Made by a program: the position numbers and the translations under genes
DNA from: Ascoidea rubescens DSM 1968
Lineage: Eukaryota > Ascomycota > Saccharomycetes > Ascoideales > Ascoideaceae
DNA length: 64,000 nt
Reading direction: 5' to 3'
Assembly (NCBI RefSeq): GCF_001661345.1
Contig: NW_017962925.1
Span: 62,001-126,000, forward strand
The notes under the pieces: generated by a model
The model's database searches: none
What the model was told of the DNA's origin: nothing
What the model saw: the letters and a program-made list of their open reading frames with translations, nothing else
In this document: piece after piece, positions 9,643 to 20,549 of the stretch
How the letters are laid out: the number at the start of each line of letters is the position of its first letter
Position numbering within the stretch: the stretch's first letter is position 1

Positions 9643-10698
9643 ATGCTTACCAATATCAAAAACAAATTGTCGTCCAAGAACCATAAAAATGCAAAGCCCA
9701 ATAGCAAGTCCAGCTCCAAGAACATAAAACAGCTTCAAATATCCTCTCCTTACGACTTCTCTGTCTTGACTTCACACTACTCTTACAATGATGTTAATAA
9801 CACTTTAACTGTTATACCCTCTACTCCTACCACTGAGCATTTCAAATACTCAACCCTATTGTTGAGCTCCCACAGGATAAAATTTCAATCTCAGTTGAGT
9901 TCGCCTTATAAATACTCTGAGCAAGACTACGATAATGAAATTGATTTTGATCTAATCAACACTCCCATCTCCCAATCGACTAAATCAACTACATCAACGA
10001 AAACAGCTACAAATTCAATCTCAAGCTATTCAACAAACGCTTCAACTATAACCAACGGTTGCAGCTATCATTACAACTATAACAGTATAAATAACTGTAA
10101 TAACTACAACCCTTACAACAATCATCAATATAATTATAACTATAGCCATATAGCGGAAAGTCAAAAGTTTACTCTCCCCAATAACATTAATAACATTAAT
10201 AGCATAAATAACATTAGTAACATAAATCTCAACTCAAATAACAACTCCATTACTTCTGCTACTAGCAATACTAAAATAATAATTGATAAACTTCAACCAA
10301 ATATAAACATAAATCCAAATCCAAATTTAAATTTAAATTCAAATTCAAATCTAAGTGTAAATAATCTAAATGAAACTGACACAAACTCAATAGAAAGAAT
10401 TAGAACTCAGGATATCCTGTATTCTAATTCAATCTATGATTTCTACAATGATGAATTGGAATATGATAACAAAACTATCAACACTTCCCTAACCAACGAA
10501 ATAGATGATAATGACTGTGACTTCCATTATACCTATATCGACTCAAATCTTTCAAACAACAATCTGTATGATCGTATTCAAAGTCAATTATCCTTAGCTA
10601 ATACTTATTACACCACTCAAAGAGTTGCTCTTTACAAACCAAAGGACTCTCCAAGATTGGTTCAACACGATTCTCCAAAGAATTTCATCGCTGTCTAA
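9643..10698 (+). CDS. Orphan Asn/Ser-rich protein with a CRIB-like motif
   Basis: I do not recognise this 351-residue protein. The start at 9643 (MLTNIKNKL) is chosen because the longer frame back to 9505 reads through a simple repeat (SLTHSLTH) in the leader. A short Lys-rich N-terminus is followed by ISSPYDFSVLTSHY at residues 33-46, which resembles the start of a Cdc42/Rac-binding CRIB motif but lacks the usual His-Val-Gly ending. The middle is Asn/Ser/Thr/Tyr low complexity with no membrane segment. The last 60 residues are less biased and end PKNFIAV. A Gic-like polarity protein is possible but unproven. Confidence 0.7.
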   Translation: MLTNIKNKLSSKNHKNAKPNSKSSSKNIKQLQISSPYDFSVLTSHYSYNDVNNTLTVIPSTPTTEHFKYSTLLLSSHRIKFQSQLSSPYKYSEQDYDNEIDFDLINTPISQSTKSTTSTKTATNSISSYSTNASTITNGCSYHYNYNSINNCNNYNPYNNHQYNYNYSHIAESQKFTLPNNINNINSINNISNINLNSNNNSITSATSNTKIIIDKLQPNININPNPNLNLNSNSNLSVNNLNETDTNSIERIRTQDILYSNSIYDFYNDELEYDNKTINTSLTNEIDDNDCDFHYTYIDSNLSNNNLYDRIQSQLSLANTYYTTQRVALYKPKDSPRLVQHDSPKNFIAV

Positions 10699-11885
10699 TT
10701 TGTAATCTTATTCCTTTTATTCCCTTTCTTAATCGTTCTATTTTTCATGTCTTACGCCTTTCTTTTTTGCTTGTTTTACCCCTGTTGATATTTACTTAAT
10801 TCTAATCACTAATTCATTCTGAACTTTCCTACTTATTACTATTACTATTACTACTCACTATTTATCATTGATTTTTTACTCTTTACTCTTTACTCTTTAT
10901 TCGTTGTGTTCATCCCTGTTTCTATTCATCTTTGTTGTCTTTATTTTTTCATCTATTGCTTTCTTTTTCTTTCCTTTACCATCTTATTACTCTATTACCT
11001 CATTTTTTTTTTTTATTTTTATTTTTATCTTTTTTCCTCTATGTTTAGTTTTGGGATATCTCTATATAACTCTTGTACTATATTTTTAATTTAAATTCTA
11101 ATTTTAATTAATTTAAAATTTGTATAAAAAATAGTAGCCTGTGGATTTATTATTAATTATAATAATAAATTATAATAAATTATAAACTATGCCAAACTGT
11201 ATTACCTCCAAGTCACACTAATTCTTGTATTGCTTTTATTACTCTCTGCATATTGTTCTTCTCTACAATTTAATCCTTTTCTTTTTTTTTATCCTCTTTC
11301 ACATTCATCATACTAAAACTTTATCTGAATAACTTTTAAATTACACTCAAAACCCATTTTTCGTTTTCTGAAATTTTTTTATTTAAAATTCAATTCACAA
11401 AATTCCGCAACCTAAACATTTTTATTTTAAACTGAATTCAACTGAATTGAAATAAATCACTTACATCTAAACTGAATAATTCCAAATTATCCAAAAAGTC
11501 ATTTCGTACCAAATGATATCATTTTAAATTCACAACAAATAAATCAATCAATTACAAATCAAATTTTAAATGTTCCTATTCCTTCTTTATTCCCTTTTCT
11601 TTTTTGCTGTTTTCCTCATACTCTTTTTACTTCCAAATAAGGTTCATCACACTTCCTGAGAGCCTGAATAATACGTATTTCAATTACACATCATATTGTT
11701 CTTATATAATCCCTCCCACCATTATTACTTGCTCTTTATTTCAGCTACTGTGGACTGTGGTCAAATCAATTAGTTGAAATACCTGTGTTAAAATACTTCT
11801 GCTGGTATACCATTGAAACACTTCAACTAACAAATATCAAGTCAACTCCTAGTTTCATAGCTTAAGTATATCAATTTCAATTATC
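10699..11885. other. Long T-rich intergenic region before DPL1
   Basis: About 1.2 kb between two + strand genes. It is pyrimidine-rich on the left, probably the 3' region of the orphan gene, with A+T-rich DNA around 11080-11560. Unlike other promoters in the window it lacks a G+C-rich island. Short frames of Phe/Leu/Ser residues are products of T-rich DNA. No RNA gene is visible. Confidence 0.5.
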
Positions 11886-13676
11886 ATGGAAAACCTAAGC
11901 TTGATTGGCAATTATAAAATTCATCTAATTCAAAATATCAGCGATATCACTGACAATGTCAATATTGTTAATAATATCATTGATGAATACTGGAATGAAT
12001 TCGGGATTAAATTCATCAGCTTGAGCTTAATTAAAGATTCGATATTCATTTTCTTTTTAACAAATTTAGTTTTAAAATTGTTTGGAATTGTTTTACAATT
12101 ATTAAATAACATTTACAGCCACGGGTTAAGAAACACAATTCATTTTCACTACAAAAAATTATCCAAAAAAATTTTCAAGACAATTTTTTTAATACCTTCG
12201 ATTAAAAGGAGAATCGATTCAGAGATAAATGAATCGTTAGAGAAATTAGAAAACCAATTAGTTGTTAGTTCAAATGGCAATGAAAAATTCAGAGACTTTT
12301 TCAAAATTCCACACAAAAGTCTATCCGACGAAGAAATCTTTAATGAGTTAAATATTTATGAGAAATTTAAACATAGTGATTGGGAAAATGGAAAGGTTTC
12401 AGGCGCAGTTTACCATGGCGGCAAAGAGATTATAGGATTGCAATCCAGAGCATTCAAACAGTATTGCGTGGCAAATCAATTACACCCCAATGTATTCCCA
12501 GGGGTACGTAAAATGGAAAGCGAAATAGTTTCAATGGTTATTAATTTATTCAATGGATCAACAAAAGAAGAATACTGCGGTACTACAACCAGTGGAGGAA
12601 CAGAATCATTGATCTTAGCATGCTACTCAGCAAAAAATTATGGGTATAAATATAAAAACATTTGTGCACCGGAGATTATTGCGCCAATAAGCATCCATGC
12701 AGGAATTGACAAGGCTTGCTCATATTTCAATATTAAATTACATAAAGTCGAGTTGGATCCAGTTAGTTATAAAGTTGATTTAAGAAGAGTTAAGAGGTTG
12801 ATTAATAAGAATACGGTTTTAATTTGTGGGTCAGCGCCAAATTTTCCTCATGGTATTGTCGATGATATCAAGGGGTTGAGTGAGTTGGGTACCAAGTATG
12901 ATGTACCAGTTCATGTTGATTGTTGTCTTGGATCATTTATTATATCGTATATGGAAAAATCAGGATTTAAAGATGAGATTCCAGTATTCGATTTTCGATT
13001 AAAGGGAGTCACATCGATTAGTTGTGATACACACAAATATGGGTTTGCACCCAAGGGCTCATCGATTATAATGTACAAGAATAAGAAGCTAAGAGAATGT
13101 CAATATTATGTTTCTACGGATTGGGTTGGAGGAATCTATGGATCACCAACTATCGCAGGCTCAAGACCCGGAGCGCTAATGGTTGGATGCTGGGTGACAT
13201 TGTTGAAGTTTGGAGACGAAGGATATATCAAATCATGTCAAGAGATAATCAAAGCGTCTCGAAAATTGAAGAAAAGCATAGTTGAGGACGAAGATTTAAA
13301 TAAGGACTTGGAGTTGATCGGGGATCCAATGTTGTCAGTCATTTCATTTAAGTCTCAGAGCATCAACGTGTACGAGCTTTCAGATATCTTGAACAAAAAG
13401 GGATGGGAATTGAGCAGTATTCAGAAGCCACCTGGACTACACATTGCTCTCACAGCACTTACAGTGCCAGTGATTGAAGAATTGGTGGAGGATATGAAAA
13501 TGGGGATCCGAGAATTAAAGGCTCGACAGAGAGAAAATGGAGAGGCAAACAAGGGCGCCCAAAGTGACACAGCAGTATTGTATGGGATTGCAGGAAGCAT
13601 CAAGACTCCAGGAATTGTTGATCGACTAGTGGTAGGCTTCATCGACACGCTTTACAAGCCAGCACAGGACGTATAG
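11886..13676 (+). CDS. DPL1: Sphingosine-1-phosphate (dihydrosphingosine phosphate) lyase
   Basis: This ER enzyme cleaves phosphorylated long-chain bases to a fatty aldehyde and phosphoethanolamine, the exit step of sphingolipid breakdown. The protein has 596 residues (yeast 589). A membrane segment lies at about residues 48-75 (FIFFLTNLVLKLFGIVLQLL). The pyridoxal-phosphate fold shows SGAVYHGG, NVFPGVRKMESEIV, TTSGGTESL and HVDCCLGSF. The cofactor lysine sits in SCDTHKYGFAPKGSS near residue 384. The 3' end is clearly richer in G and C than the 5' end, next to the island at 13.9-14.3 kb. SUR2, another long-chain-base gene, lies 19 kb away; this looks coincidental. Confidence 0.96.
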   Translation: MENLSLIGNYKIHLIQNISDITDNVNIVNNIIDEYWNEFGIKFISLSLIKDSIFIFFLTNLVLKLFGIVLQLLNNIYSHGLRNTIHFHYKKLSKKIFKTIFLIPSIKRRIDSEINESLEKLENQLVVSSNGNEKFRDFFKIPHKSLSDEEIFNELNIYEKFKHSDWENGKVSGAVYHGGKEIIGLQSRAFKQYCVANQLHPNVFPGVRKMESEIVSMVINLFNGSTKEEYCGTTTSGGTESLILACYSAKNYGYKYKNICAPEIIAPISIHAGIDKACSYFNIKLHKVELDPVSYKVDLRRVKRLINKNTVLICGSAPNFPHGIVDDIKGLSELGTKYDVPVHVDCCLGSFIISYMEKSGFKDEIPVFDFRLKGVTSISCDTHKYGFAPKGSSIIMYKNKKLRECQYYVSTDWVGGIYGSPTIAGSRPGALMVGCWVTLLKFGDEGYIKSCQEIIKASRKLKKSIVEDEDLNKDLELIGDPMLSVISFKSQSINVYELSDILNKKGWELSSIQKPPGLHIALTALTVPVIEELVEDMKMGIRELKARQRENGEANKGAQSDTAVLYGIAGSIKTPGIVDRLVVGFIDTLYKPAQDV

Positions 13677-14439
13677 GCAGCACAAACAAGGTGGTCGAAC
13701 AGCCGTCAACGAGCTGCAGAAAGGTGTAAAACGTTTACGAGTTTCGAGACACAGAGACCATGTCATGTTGAAAGGTCATGAGAAATCATGAGAGATATTA
13801 GAACTATTAGAGCTATCATAAGAGAGATATCCTAAGAGATACCCTAAGAGATACAGAGATCTTATGATACAACCAACAATAAAAGCATTTTCGTTTCTTG
13901 ATATCTCCAAAGAACCCGAACCGATCACGCGTTTGGGTGCGTGCTGCACGTTCGCTACGGTGAACAATCTGCCGAACTGTGTTTGCAAAGCCGTTAAGTG
14001 CTGACGGGTAACCCAATCATGCACAAATAGCGGTTTTTGGGCAAATTTGGCTTTCGCGCCGAAATTCACAGCGAAACTCAAGCCAACAGTATGGGTCATC
14101 AGGGAAACACGCAGCAGAAGTTCGTATCCGTTGGTTGGAGCGGAGATAAACGCACGCGAGCAAATCAGGGAAGGAAGCGGTATCTAATCGCTATCAGTGG
14201 ACGAGCGAGGACGAGCGAACCAAAGAGGATGGGAAAAGCAGATGGGAGAGGCCCGCAGTGCGGGAGAAGGCGATAGCCATAAACCCCAGCTCAGCTCAGC
14301 AGAAGAACAGAACAGAACAGAACAGATCAGATCAGATCAGTATAAAAAGAAATGGCCTGCCTTTCTTTCTTTTTCCCAAGAGCATTTAATGCTCTCTGTT
14401 CCAAAGCTCTACAAGTACCTTTGTTATTGCTTTTCTTAA
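13677..14439. promoter_or_regulatory. Promoter of the PQ-loop gene with G+C-rich island
   Basis: This lies between two tandem + genes. 13900-14280 is G+C-rich. 14303-14340 is a pentamer microsatellite, AACAG repeats passing into ATCAG repeats. A TATAAAAA box at 14341-14348 follows directly, about 95 bases before the ATG. Frames on both strands in the island look like chance. Confidence 0.6.
14303..14340. repeat. Pentamer microsatellite (AACAG)n-(ATCAG)n next to a TATA box
   Basis: Four AACAG units are followed by three ATCAG units, ending directly before TATAAAAA at 14341. Changes in copy number would change the distance from upstream elements to the TATA box. Confidence 0.85.
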
Positions 14440-15474
14440 ATGTTAAACCTCCTCCTCAGATCTGCTGTTCATACCTCAACCGAGGATTGTTCCAGTGTGG
14501 GCAGAATCTCTTACTCATTTAGTGTCTTGTCCTTGACTTTTTGGTTGATTGCACAATTACCACAGCAGATTAAAAATTACAAGTTGAAAAGCGTTGATGC
14601 CATTTCGCCCTTCTTTCTTCTCAACTGGTTTTTAGGCGATTTCTTTAATTTCCTAGGCTGCATTCTAACTGATCAGCTACCCTTCCAGCTCTACATCAGT
14701 ATTTACTACTTGTGCAACGACGTTATATTACTTTCCCAGTTCTTTTACTATGGTTATTACTTGGTTAAAAAGAAAAATAACAAAGCTGAAACTCGTTGTG
14801 ATTTTATCTCAAACCATAATCAGCCTCTTGTTCTAACCGATGCTAATCAAGATAACAACCAGGATGATATTCAACAAATGAAAAACGAACTCAACCTTAA
14901 CAAGAAATCCATTCCAATATATTCCAACAACAGCTGTTCTTACTTGACTACAACAACTATCTTAGCGTCCAGTTTGGCTTCAACCATTCCATCGTCTTCT
15001 GCCTTGCCTATCAACAAGCACTCCATCAGTTCTATCAATGATATGGTTGATATAGAGACGGTATGCAATATTGGAATAATCATTTCATGGCTCTGTACTG
15101 CATCTTATATTACATCAAGAATGCCTCAATTATACAAAAACTATCAAAGAAAATCAACCAACGGTTTGTCTCCTTTATTATTTGGGTCTGCTCTTATGGG
15201 TAATCTCACTTATACTCTTTCGATTTTAACTTCCTGCACTTTTCTAAGTAACCCAAACAACCAAAGATGGGATTTTTTCAAAAACGAATTGCCCTTCATA
15301 CTAGGAAGTGGTGGAACTATTATTTTTGATATTATCTTCTTTTATCAAACCTGGTACTATAACAATAGCAAAAAGTTCAAAAACAACAATAGCGGTCAAA
15401 ATAAACTTTACGATTATGAATCTGTTAATGAAACGACCCCGTTAAACACTCACCAGTCAGCTTCATTATTATAA
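14440..15474 (+). CDS. PQ-loop membrane protein, Ypq/Rtc2-like vacuolar amino-acid transporter
   Basis: A 344-residue protein with seven likely membrane helices. PQ-loop proteins of the Ypq1-3/Stm1 group export basic amino acids from the vacuole. The two diagnostic PQ motifs are LPQQIKNYKLKSVDAISP (about residue 40) and MPQLYKNYQRKSTNGLSP (about residue 227), each followed by NWFLGDFFNFLG-like or GSALMGNLTYTLS helices. A hydrophilic Asn/Ser-rich loop of about 90 residues joins the two halves, as in Ypq proteins. The end, ETTPLN...LL, resembles a vacuolar sorting tail, which is inference. Which Ypq paralogue it matches is unclear; the other PQ-loop family, Any1, is less likely. Confidence 0.8.
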   Translation: MLNLLLRSAVHTSTEDCSSVGRISYSFSVLSLTFWLIAQLPQQIKNYKLKSVDAISPFFLLNWFLGDFFNFLGCILTDQLPFQLYISIYYLCNDVILLSQFFYYGYYLVKKKNNKAETRCDFISNHNQPLVLTDANQDNNQDDIQQMKNELNLNKKSIPIYSNNSCSYLTTTTILASSLASTIPSSSALPINKHSISSINDMVDIETVCNIGIIISWLCTASYITSRMPQLYKNYQRKSTNGLSPLLFGSALMGNLTYTLSILTSCTFLSNPNNQRWDFFKNELPFILGSGGTIIFDIIFFYQTWYYNNSKKFKNNNSGQNKLYDYESVNETTPLNTHQSASLL

Positions 15475-16088
15475 ATCAAACCACAATCCAGACCACTATT
15501 TAGTCCTAAATCATAAACTACAAACAAACTAATTCATTTATCCACCCTCGCATATACTTTTCATATACTTGCCATATATTTTTTTTATACTTTCTATTTT
15601 TTATTTTCTATTTTCATTGTCACTTTGTATTACTTTATTGTGCTTTTTATTATTTCTTTTTTCTTCTATTTTTCTGTTCCCATTTCTGTTCTTTTTGTCT
15701 TTTTCATCTCTTATTTTTGTATTGTATCTTGGTTCTTTTGGGTAGTCTTTTCAATCTAATTTAATGTTTGTTTTTTATCTTCATTTACACTTTCACGCTC
15801 TTCTACTCTCTTCTACACTCTTTCACGTTTCTTTTCTTATCTCCACGAATAAAATCCGCCTCTGCTTTTGGCCACTTTCAGCGATCTGCTTCCGTAGTAA
15901 GGATATATATTTACACACACCGGATATGCTCCGGACATACCACGGAACGGACATTCTATTTACACGGATTTTTGATGTAATTTCAATTTAATTTCATAAA
16001 TTTATTCCATTTTAATCCATTTTTTGGAAATCTTTTATTCTTATCACCTTCTTATTTCACTGATTAACCAACTACCTCTAATCTCATA
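15475..16088. other. T-rich intergenic region
   Basis: 3' region of the PQ-loop gene and promoter of the next + gene. It is T-rich, with a small G+C-richer patch at 15850-15960. No motif or gene is convincing. Confidence 0.4.
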
Positions 16089-16385
16089 ATGGACTTATTA
16101 AAAATCCTTGACGATGCTGAACCCATAAGCTCTTATCAAAATAATTACAAAAATCCTTATGATTTTGACAATTTCTTACTAGAAAGTGATTATGATTCAA
16201 ACTCGGATTATATTGCTTATAACAATGTTAATAAATTTGAGAATTCCTCTAATTCCTCCAATTTCTCAAATTGCTTTTATTTCCCAGTACCAATAACCAC
16301 TCTCCAAAGAGATTTAATGGAAATTCTTGTTTATTTACATAAAGACTCTTTAGTAAATTATTTTAACCTTAATTCAAAAAATACA

Positions 16386-16480
<95 letters not shown>

Positions 16481-16481
16481 N

Positions 16482-16576
<95 letters not shown>

Positions 16577-18547
16577 TACAATTTTATTAACAATTATGAA
16601 AATAACCATAATGATAATGACACTAATCACAATACTATTAATAATCTTAATGAAAATAATATTCAAAATCAAATTAAAAATAAAAATTTGATAAATAAAA
16701 TTAACAATGGAAACTTAAATCAAACTAAAACCGGAAATAATACCAATAATATTGACCTTCACAACAGTAGCTCGTCAAAAATATCAACATCAAACTCTAT
16801 ATTGTCATTAAATTTAAACTCAAACTTAGACCTTTCAAATACTAATCGTGACGATTCTTATATCTTGAAAAGACACTTAAAATCTCAAAAGGCTAAAAAA
16901 TCCTTTAATAATAAACAAAAAAATTTGAAAAATTTTTCTTTGACTTTACATCTAATTACTACTTTCCAGTTTAAAAATATTCAATCTTTAACAAATAAAA
17001 AAAATAAAAAAAATAAAAAGAATTCTTCAAAATCTTTTATATACGATTTCATAATATCTTTTGATAACTCTTTTGACGAAAATGATGATTATATTAATAC
17101 CATTAGAAAGGATATTTATGTCCTAAATAAATCAGTTAAGTCAGATAAAGATAAACAATTAATACCAATAATTAAATTATTAACTGTTAATTCTCCCTAC
17201 CATACTTATTTATATATTAAAAGAAATTTTCTAAAACACCAATTAAACTCGAAAAATCACTTAATTGATCTCAATGGGAATTTAAATCACAACTATCATA
17301 ATAATGATAATAATTTTGATTTTGATTTGAAAATTCTAAATAAATCAATTCCTTTATTTCTAATTAACAGAAATAATTTGGGTTTTATTAATCCACAAAT
17401 TAAAAACTTTTATGAATTTGATATGGATTTATTGAAAAATTGGTTTTTAAATAGCGGAAATTTATCTTCAAACCTTAATAACAACTTGAATAAAGATGAA
17501 ATTAATATTTTATCAAATATTTTAAATAATTTTAAATCCTTTCCAAGAATTGAAAAAATTAAATTTAATAAGCAAGATTTAATTCAATCCTTAGAAAAAA
17601 ATTATTTACTAAATTTATATTCTAAGTTCGATTTCCCAACTTTAAATGATAAATCATTATTAAATCATAATAAAGATGATGATGATATTAATAATGATAA
17701 TAATAAAAAAAGACAAAAAAATCAAAATTATGTTTCAAAATATACAATAGATAATTACAGCAATTTATTATTGGATTCTTATTTTTTTGTATCATATAAA
17801 AAACAATTAACTAAAATGATTATAAAAAGGTTAGAAAATATTGATGACTCGATTATTGAAGGTAATGAATCTTTAAATCAAATTGATTTGGAAAATCATA
17901 AGGTTAGATTGGAAATGGATGAAATAAATGAAACTATTAAGAATAAATATGAGGAATATAAAGAGTTGGAAAACTATTTATTAACAAGTGATACAAAATT
18001 AGAAAGAATTGAGGATGAAAACAATAAACTAATTGCAGAAGAAAAATTTATTGAAGAAAAAATTGTTTTTTTCAAAGAAAAACTTGATTCATTTGAAAAT
18101 GATAAAAAAATTGAAAAAAGTATACTTGATAGCCAAGAAACTCAAATAGATAATTTAACTAAAGCACTAAATGATTTAAATAAGGAAGTAGATAATTTAG
18201 ATAACAAAAATGATAGCTTGAGGGAAAGTTATAGAATAACTTCAACAACTGCAGCCACAAAGACTAAAGAATTGGAAAAACTTAAAAATATCAATACTGA
18301 ATTGAAAAAAATAGTTGATAATCAAGAGTATCTGAAACAATTAAAATGTTTAATATCTCAAGATGAAAAAACTAATAATAATGTAAATGTGGCTAAATTA
18401 GAAAAGAAAAAAGAATTCTTGGAGGGATATTTGGAAAATTTACAAAAAATATATCAGGAAAGATTGGAACAGATTAGTAAAAATGCTACAGGTTCAGCTC
18501 ATTCATATAATAGAAAAAATAGTAGAGCTAGTACCCCATATGTATAA
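16089..18547 (+). CDS. Unrecognised Asn-rich coiled-coil protein, broken only by an n inside an AAT run
   Basis: I do not recognise this protein. An N-terminal part (MDLLKILDDAEPISSYQ to LVNYFNLNSK) runs into an AAT run encoding Asn. At 16481 there is a single n, after which the Asn frame continues one base out of step. The downstream frame stays open upstream of 16688 (NFINNYENNHND), so I read one gene of about 820 residues. The middle holds a compact predicted domain (FSLTLHLITTFQFKN, FIYDFIISFDNSF). Residues from about 570 form a long coiled coil rich in Glu, Lys and Leu, and the end is Ser/Arg-rich (NSRASTPYV). A structural or kinetochore/cytoskeletal role would fit coiled coils but is a guess. 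Confidence 0.75.
16386..16575. repeat. AAT trinucleotide run (poly-Asn) with an assembly n at 16481
   Basis: Pure AAT units on both sides of one n. The phase of the repeat changes by one base across the n, so the n cannot be a plain single-base ambiguity in a perfect run. True repeat length is unknown. Confidence 0.95.
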
Positions 18548-18755
18548 TTAGTTTTTTTTGGTTTTTTTTTAATGATAGTCTGTATTTTAGTTTGCAATCA
18601 CTTTTTTTTCACTACGAATAAAATAAATCTTTTTATATTCTTTCAAAATTTATTAAATTTCTCAACATAGAATGGATTTAAACTTGAATATAAATATTTT
18701 TTATTTATAAAAAAAAAAAAAATGGTTGTTTTTCCTTAGATAATGTGTTTTTATA

Positions 18756-20549
18756 TTAAAGTAGAACACCAGAAGAGGTTTCCAATTGTTTAATAAGAGG
18801 ATCAAAAACTGAAGGATGTAAATCCTTTTCAGTTAATTTTAACTGAGCATCAGTCCAAATTTGAGAAATATTTTTAATTTCAGAAGATTGGTCACCAACA
18901 CCACATAAGCTGCCATTTTGTTTGTATTGACTTAATCTTGGTATATCTAATTCTTTGAATACGTTATCAACACATTCAAGCAAGATGTCACATAATTTTT
19001 CATTGTGACCTGGTGTTGGAGTAATTCTCAATCTTTCTTCACCAATAGCAACGGTTGGAAAATTAATTGCTTGGACATAAATTTTATATTTTTCTAATAA
19101 TAAATCACTAGCCTTTTTGGCTAAAGCAGCATCACCAATTAAAACGGCAACGATATGAGAGGGATTTGGGATTATTGGGATATTTAGATCATTAAATTTT
19201 TGTTTCAAGTATCTAACATAACGTTGTTGGTCGATACGGTCTTTAATAGTTTGTCTTTGATAACTAATTGCAGCAGCAGCACCGGCCATAACAGAAGGAG
19301 GTAAAGAAGTGGTGAAAATAAAACCTGGAGCAAAAGATCTAAGCCAATCGATTAAATTTGCAGAAGCAGCGACATATCCACCAACAGTACCAAATGATTT
19401 ACCTAAAGTACCAGTAATCATATCAATTCTATCCATAGTAGTTTTAAAATTTGGAGAAGCTAAACCGGTTTTCAAATGAGAGTCAAAATTTAAATGTTCA
19501 GCGACACCTGCACCATGGGGACCATACATACCAACAGCATGAACTTCATCTAAGAAAGTTAAAGCACCATACTTTTCAGCTAAATCGCAAATTTGGTTAA
19601 TTGGAGCGATAGAACCACACATGGAATAAACAGATTCAAAAGCAATTAATTTTGGTTGATTTTTTGGGTACTGTTTTAATAAGGATTCAAGATGAGCTAA
19701 ATCGTTGTGTCTAAAAATATGTTTTTTACAATTGGCATGACGAACACCAACAATCATTGAAGCATGATTTAATTGATCAGAAAAGATGACCAAGTTTGGC
19801 AATTTTTGGCCTAATAAAGATAAGACAGCATCATTAGCAACATAACAGGAGGAGAAAACTAAAGCAGCCTCTTTTTTGTGTAAAGCAGCAACTTCACTTT
19901 CTAATTTTATAGCATGTTGATTATGACCAGCAATGTTTCTTGTGCCACCTGCACCAGAACCATACTTGTCCAAAGTTTTATGCATAACATCAAGGACTTC
20001 TTCATTTCTTGTCATTGCTAAGTAATCGTTAGAGCACCAAACAGTTACTTTGTCATCTTGGGCTAAACGATGTGCCTTTGGAAATTCTTTGGCCAAACGG
20101 TTGATATTGTTGAAATAACGATAAGAATTGTCCTTTCTCTTTTTGAATAAGTCTGATTCAAACAAACCGTTGTAATCAAAACTGACATGTTCAGATGTTT
20201 TATCAACAACGGAGCTTAAAAGAGTTTGATCTAGTTCAAGGTTTTTAGCAGAATTGGCAAAAGAGGTTTCTTCGACTTTAATGCTTTGAGATTTAAGTTG
20301 AGATTCAGATTCAGATTGGAATTTAAATTGAACTTGTTCAGATTTAATTTCATCAGAATTGGTTTTTTTGGTTTGATGAGAAATGGTTTCGGTGGTTAAA
20401 CCTCTTGATTGAGAAACTTGGTTGATTTGGTGACCCATAATTGGGCATTTTTGAGCAGCATTAAATAAATTTAACGATTTCAAAGTAGAGATGGATGAAG
20501 ATTTAATAAAAGGACAAACCTTTAACGCAGTTGAAGTAATTTTTTCCAT
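18756..20549 (-). CDS. HEM1: 5-aminolevulinate synthase, mitochondrial
   Basis: It condenses glycine and succinyl-CoA to 5-aminolevulinate in the mitochondrial matrix, the first step of haem synthesis. The protein has 597 residues (yeast 548). The presequence carries two Cys-Pro haem-regulatory motifs, VCPFIK near residue 11 and KCPIMG near residue 34, which in animal ALAS let haem block import. Catalytic-core motifs follow: [41 protein letters not shown] and the cofactor-lysine site [14 protein letters not shown] near residue 382. A 70-residue Ser/Glu/Lys-rich linker joins presequence and core. Two ATTGG/CCAAT boxes upstream fit HAP-complex control. Confidence 0.97.
   Translation of the reverse strand: MEKITSTALKVCPFIKSSSISTLKSLNLFNAAQKCPIMGHQINQVSQSRGLTTETISHQTKKTNSDEIKSEQVQFKFQSESESQLKSQSIKVEETSFANSAKNLELDQTLLSSVVDKTSEHVSFDYNGLFESDLFKKRKDNSYRYFNNINRLAKEFPKAHRLAQDDKVTVWCSNDYLAMTRNEEVLDVMHKTLDKYGSGAGGTRNIAGHNQHAIKLESEVAALHKKEAALVFSSCYVANDAVLSLLGQKLPNLVIFSDQLNHASMIVGVRHANCKKHIFRHNDLAHLESLLKQYPKNQPKLIAFESVYSMCGSIAPINQICDLAEKYGALTFLDEVHAVGMYGPHGAGVAEHLNFDSHLKTGLASPNFKTTMDRIDMITGTLGKSFGTVGGYVAASANLIDWLRSFAPGFIFTTSLPPSVMAGAAAAISYQRQTIKDRIDQQRYVRYLKQKFNDLNIPIIPNPSHIVAVLIGDAALAKKASDLLLEKYKIYVQAINFPTVAIGEERLRITPTPGHNEKLCDILLECVDNVFKELDIPRLSQYKQNGSLCGVGDQSSEIKNISQIWTDAQLKLTEKDLHPSVFDPLIKQLETSSGVLL

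Noticed and set aside
16358-16672. Poly-Ile and poly-Leu frames in AAT runs (also 23341-23755)
   Set aside because: Other-frame readings of triplet repeats that encode Asn in the real genes.
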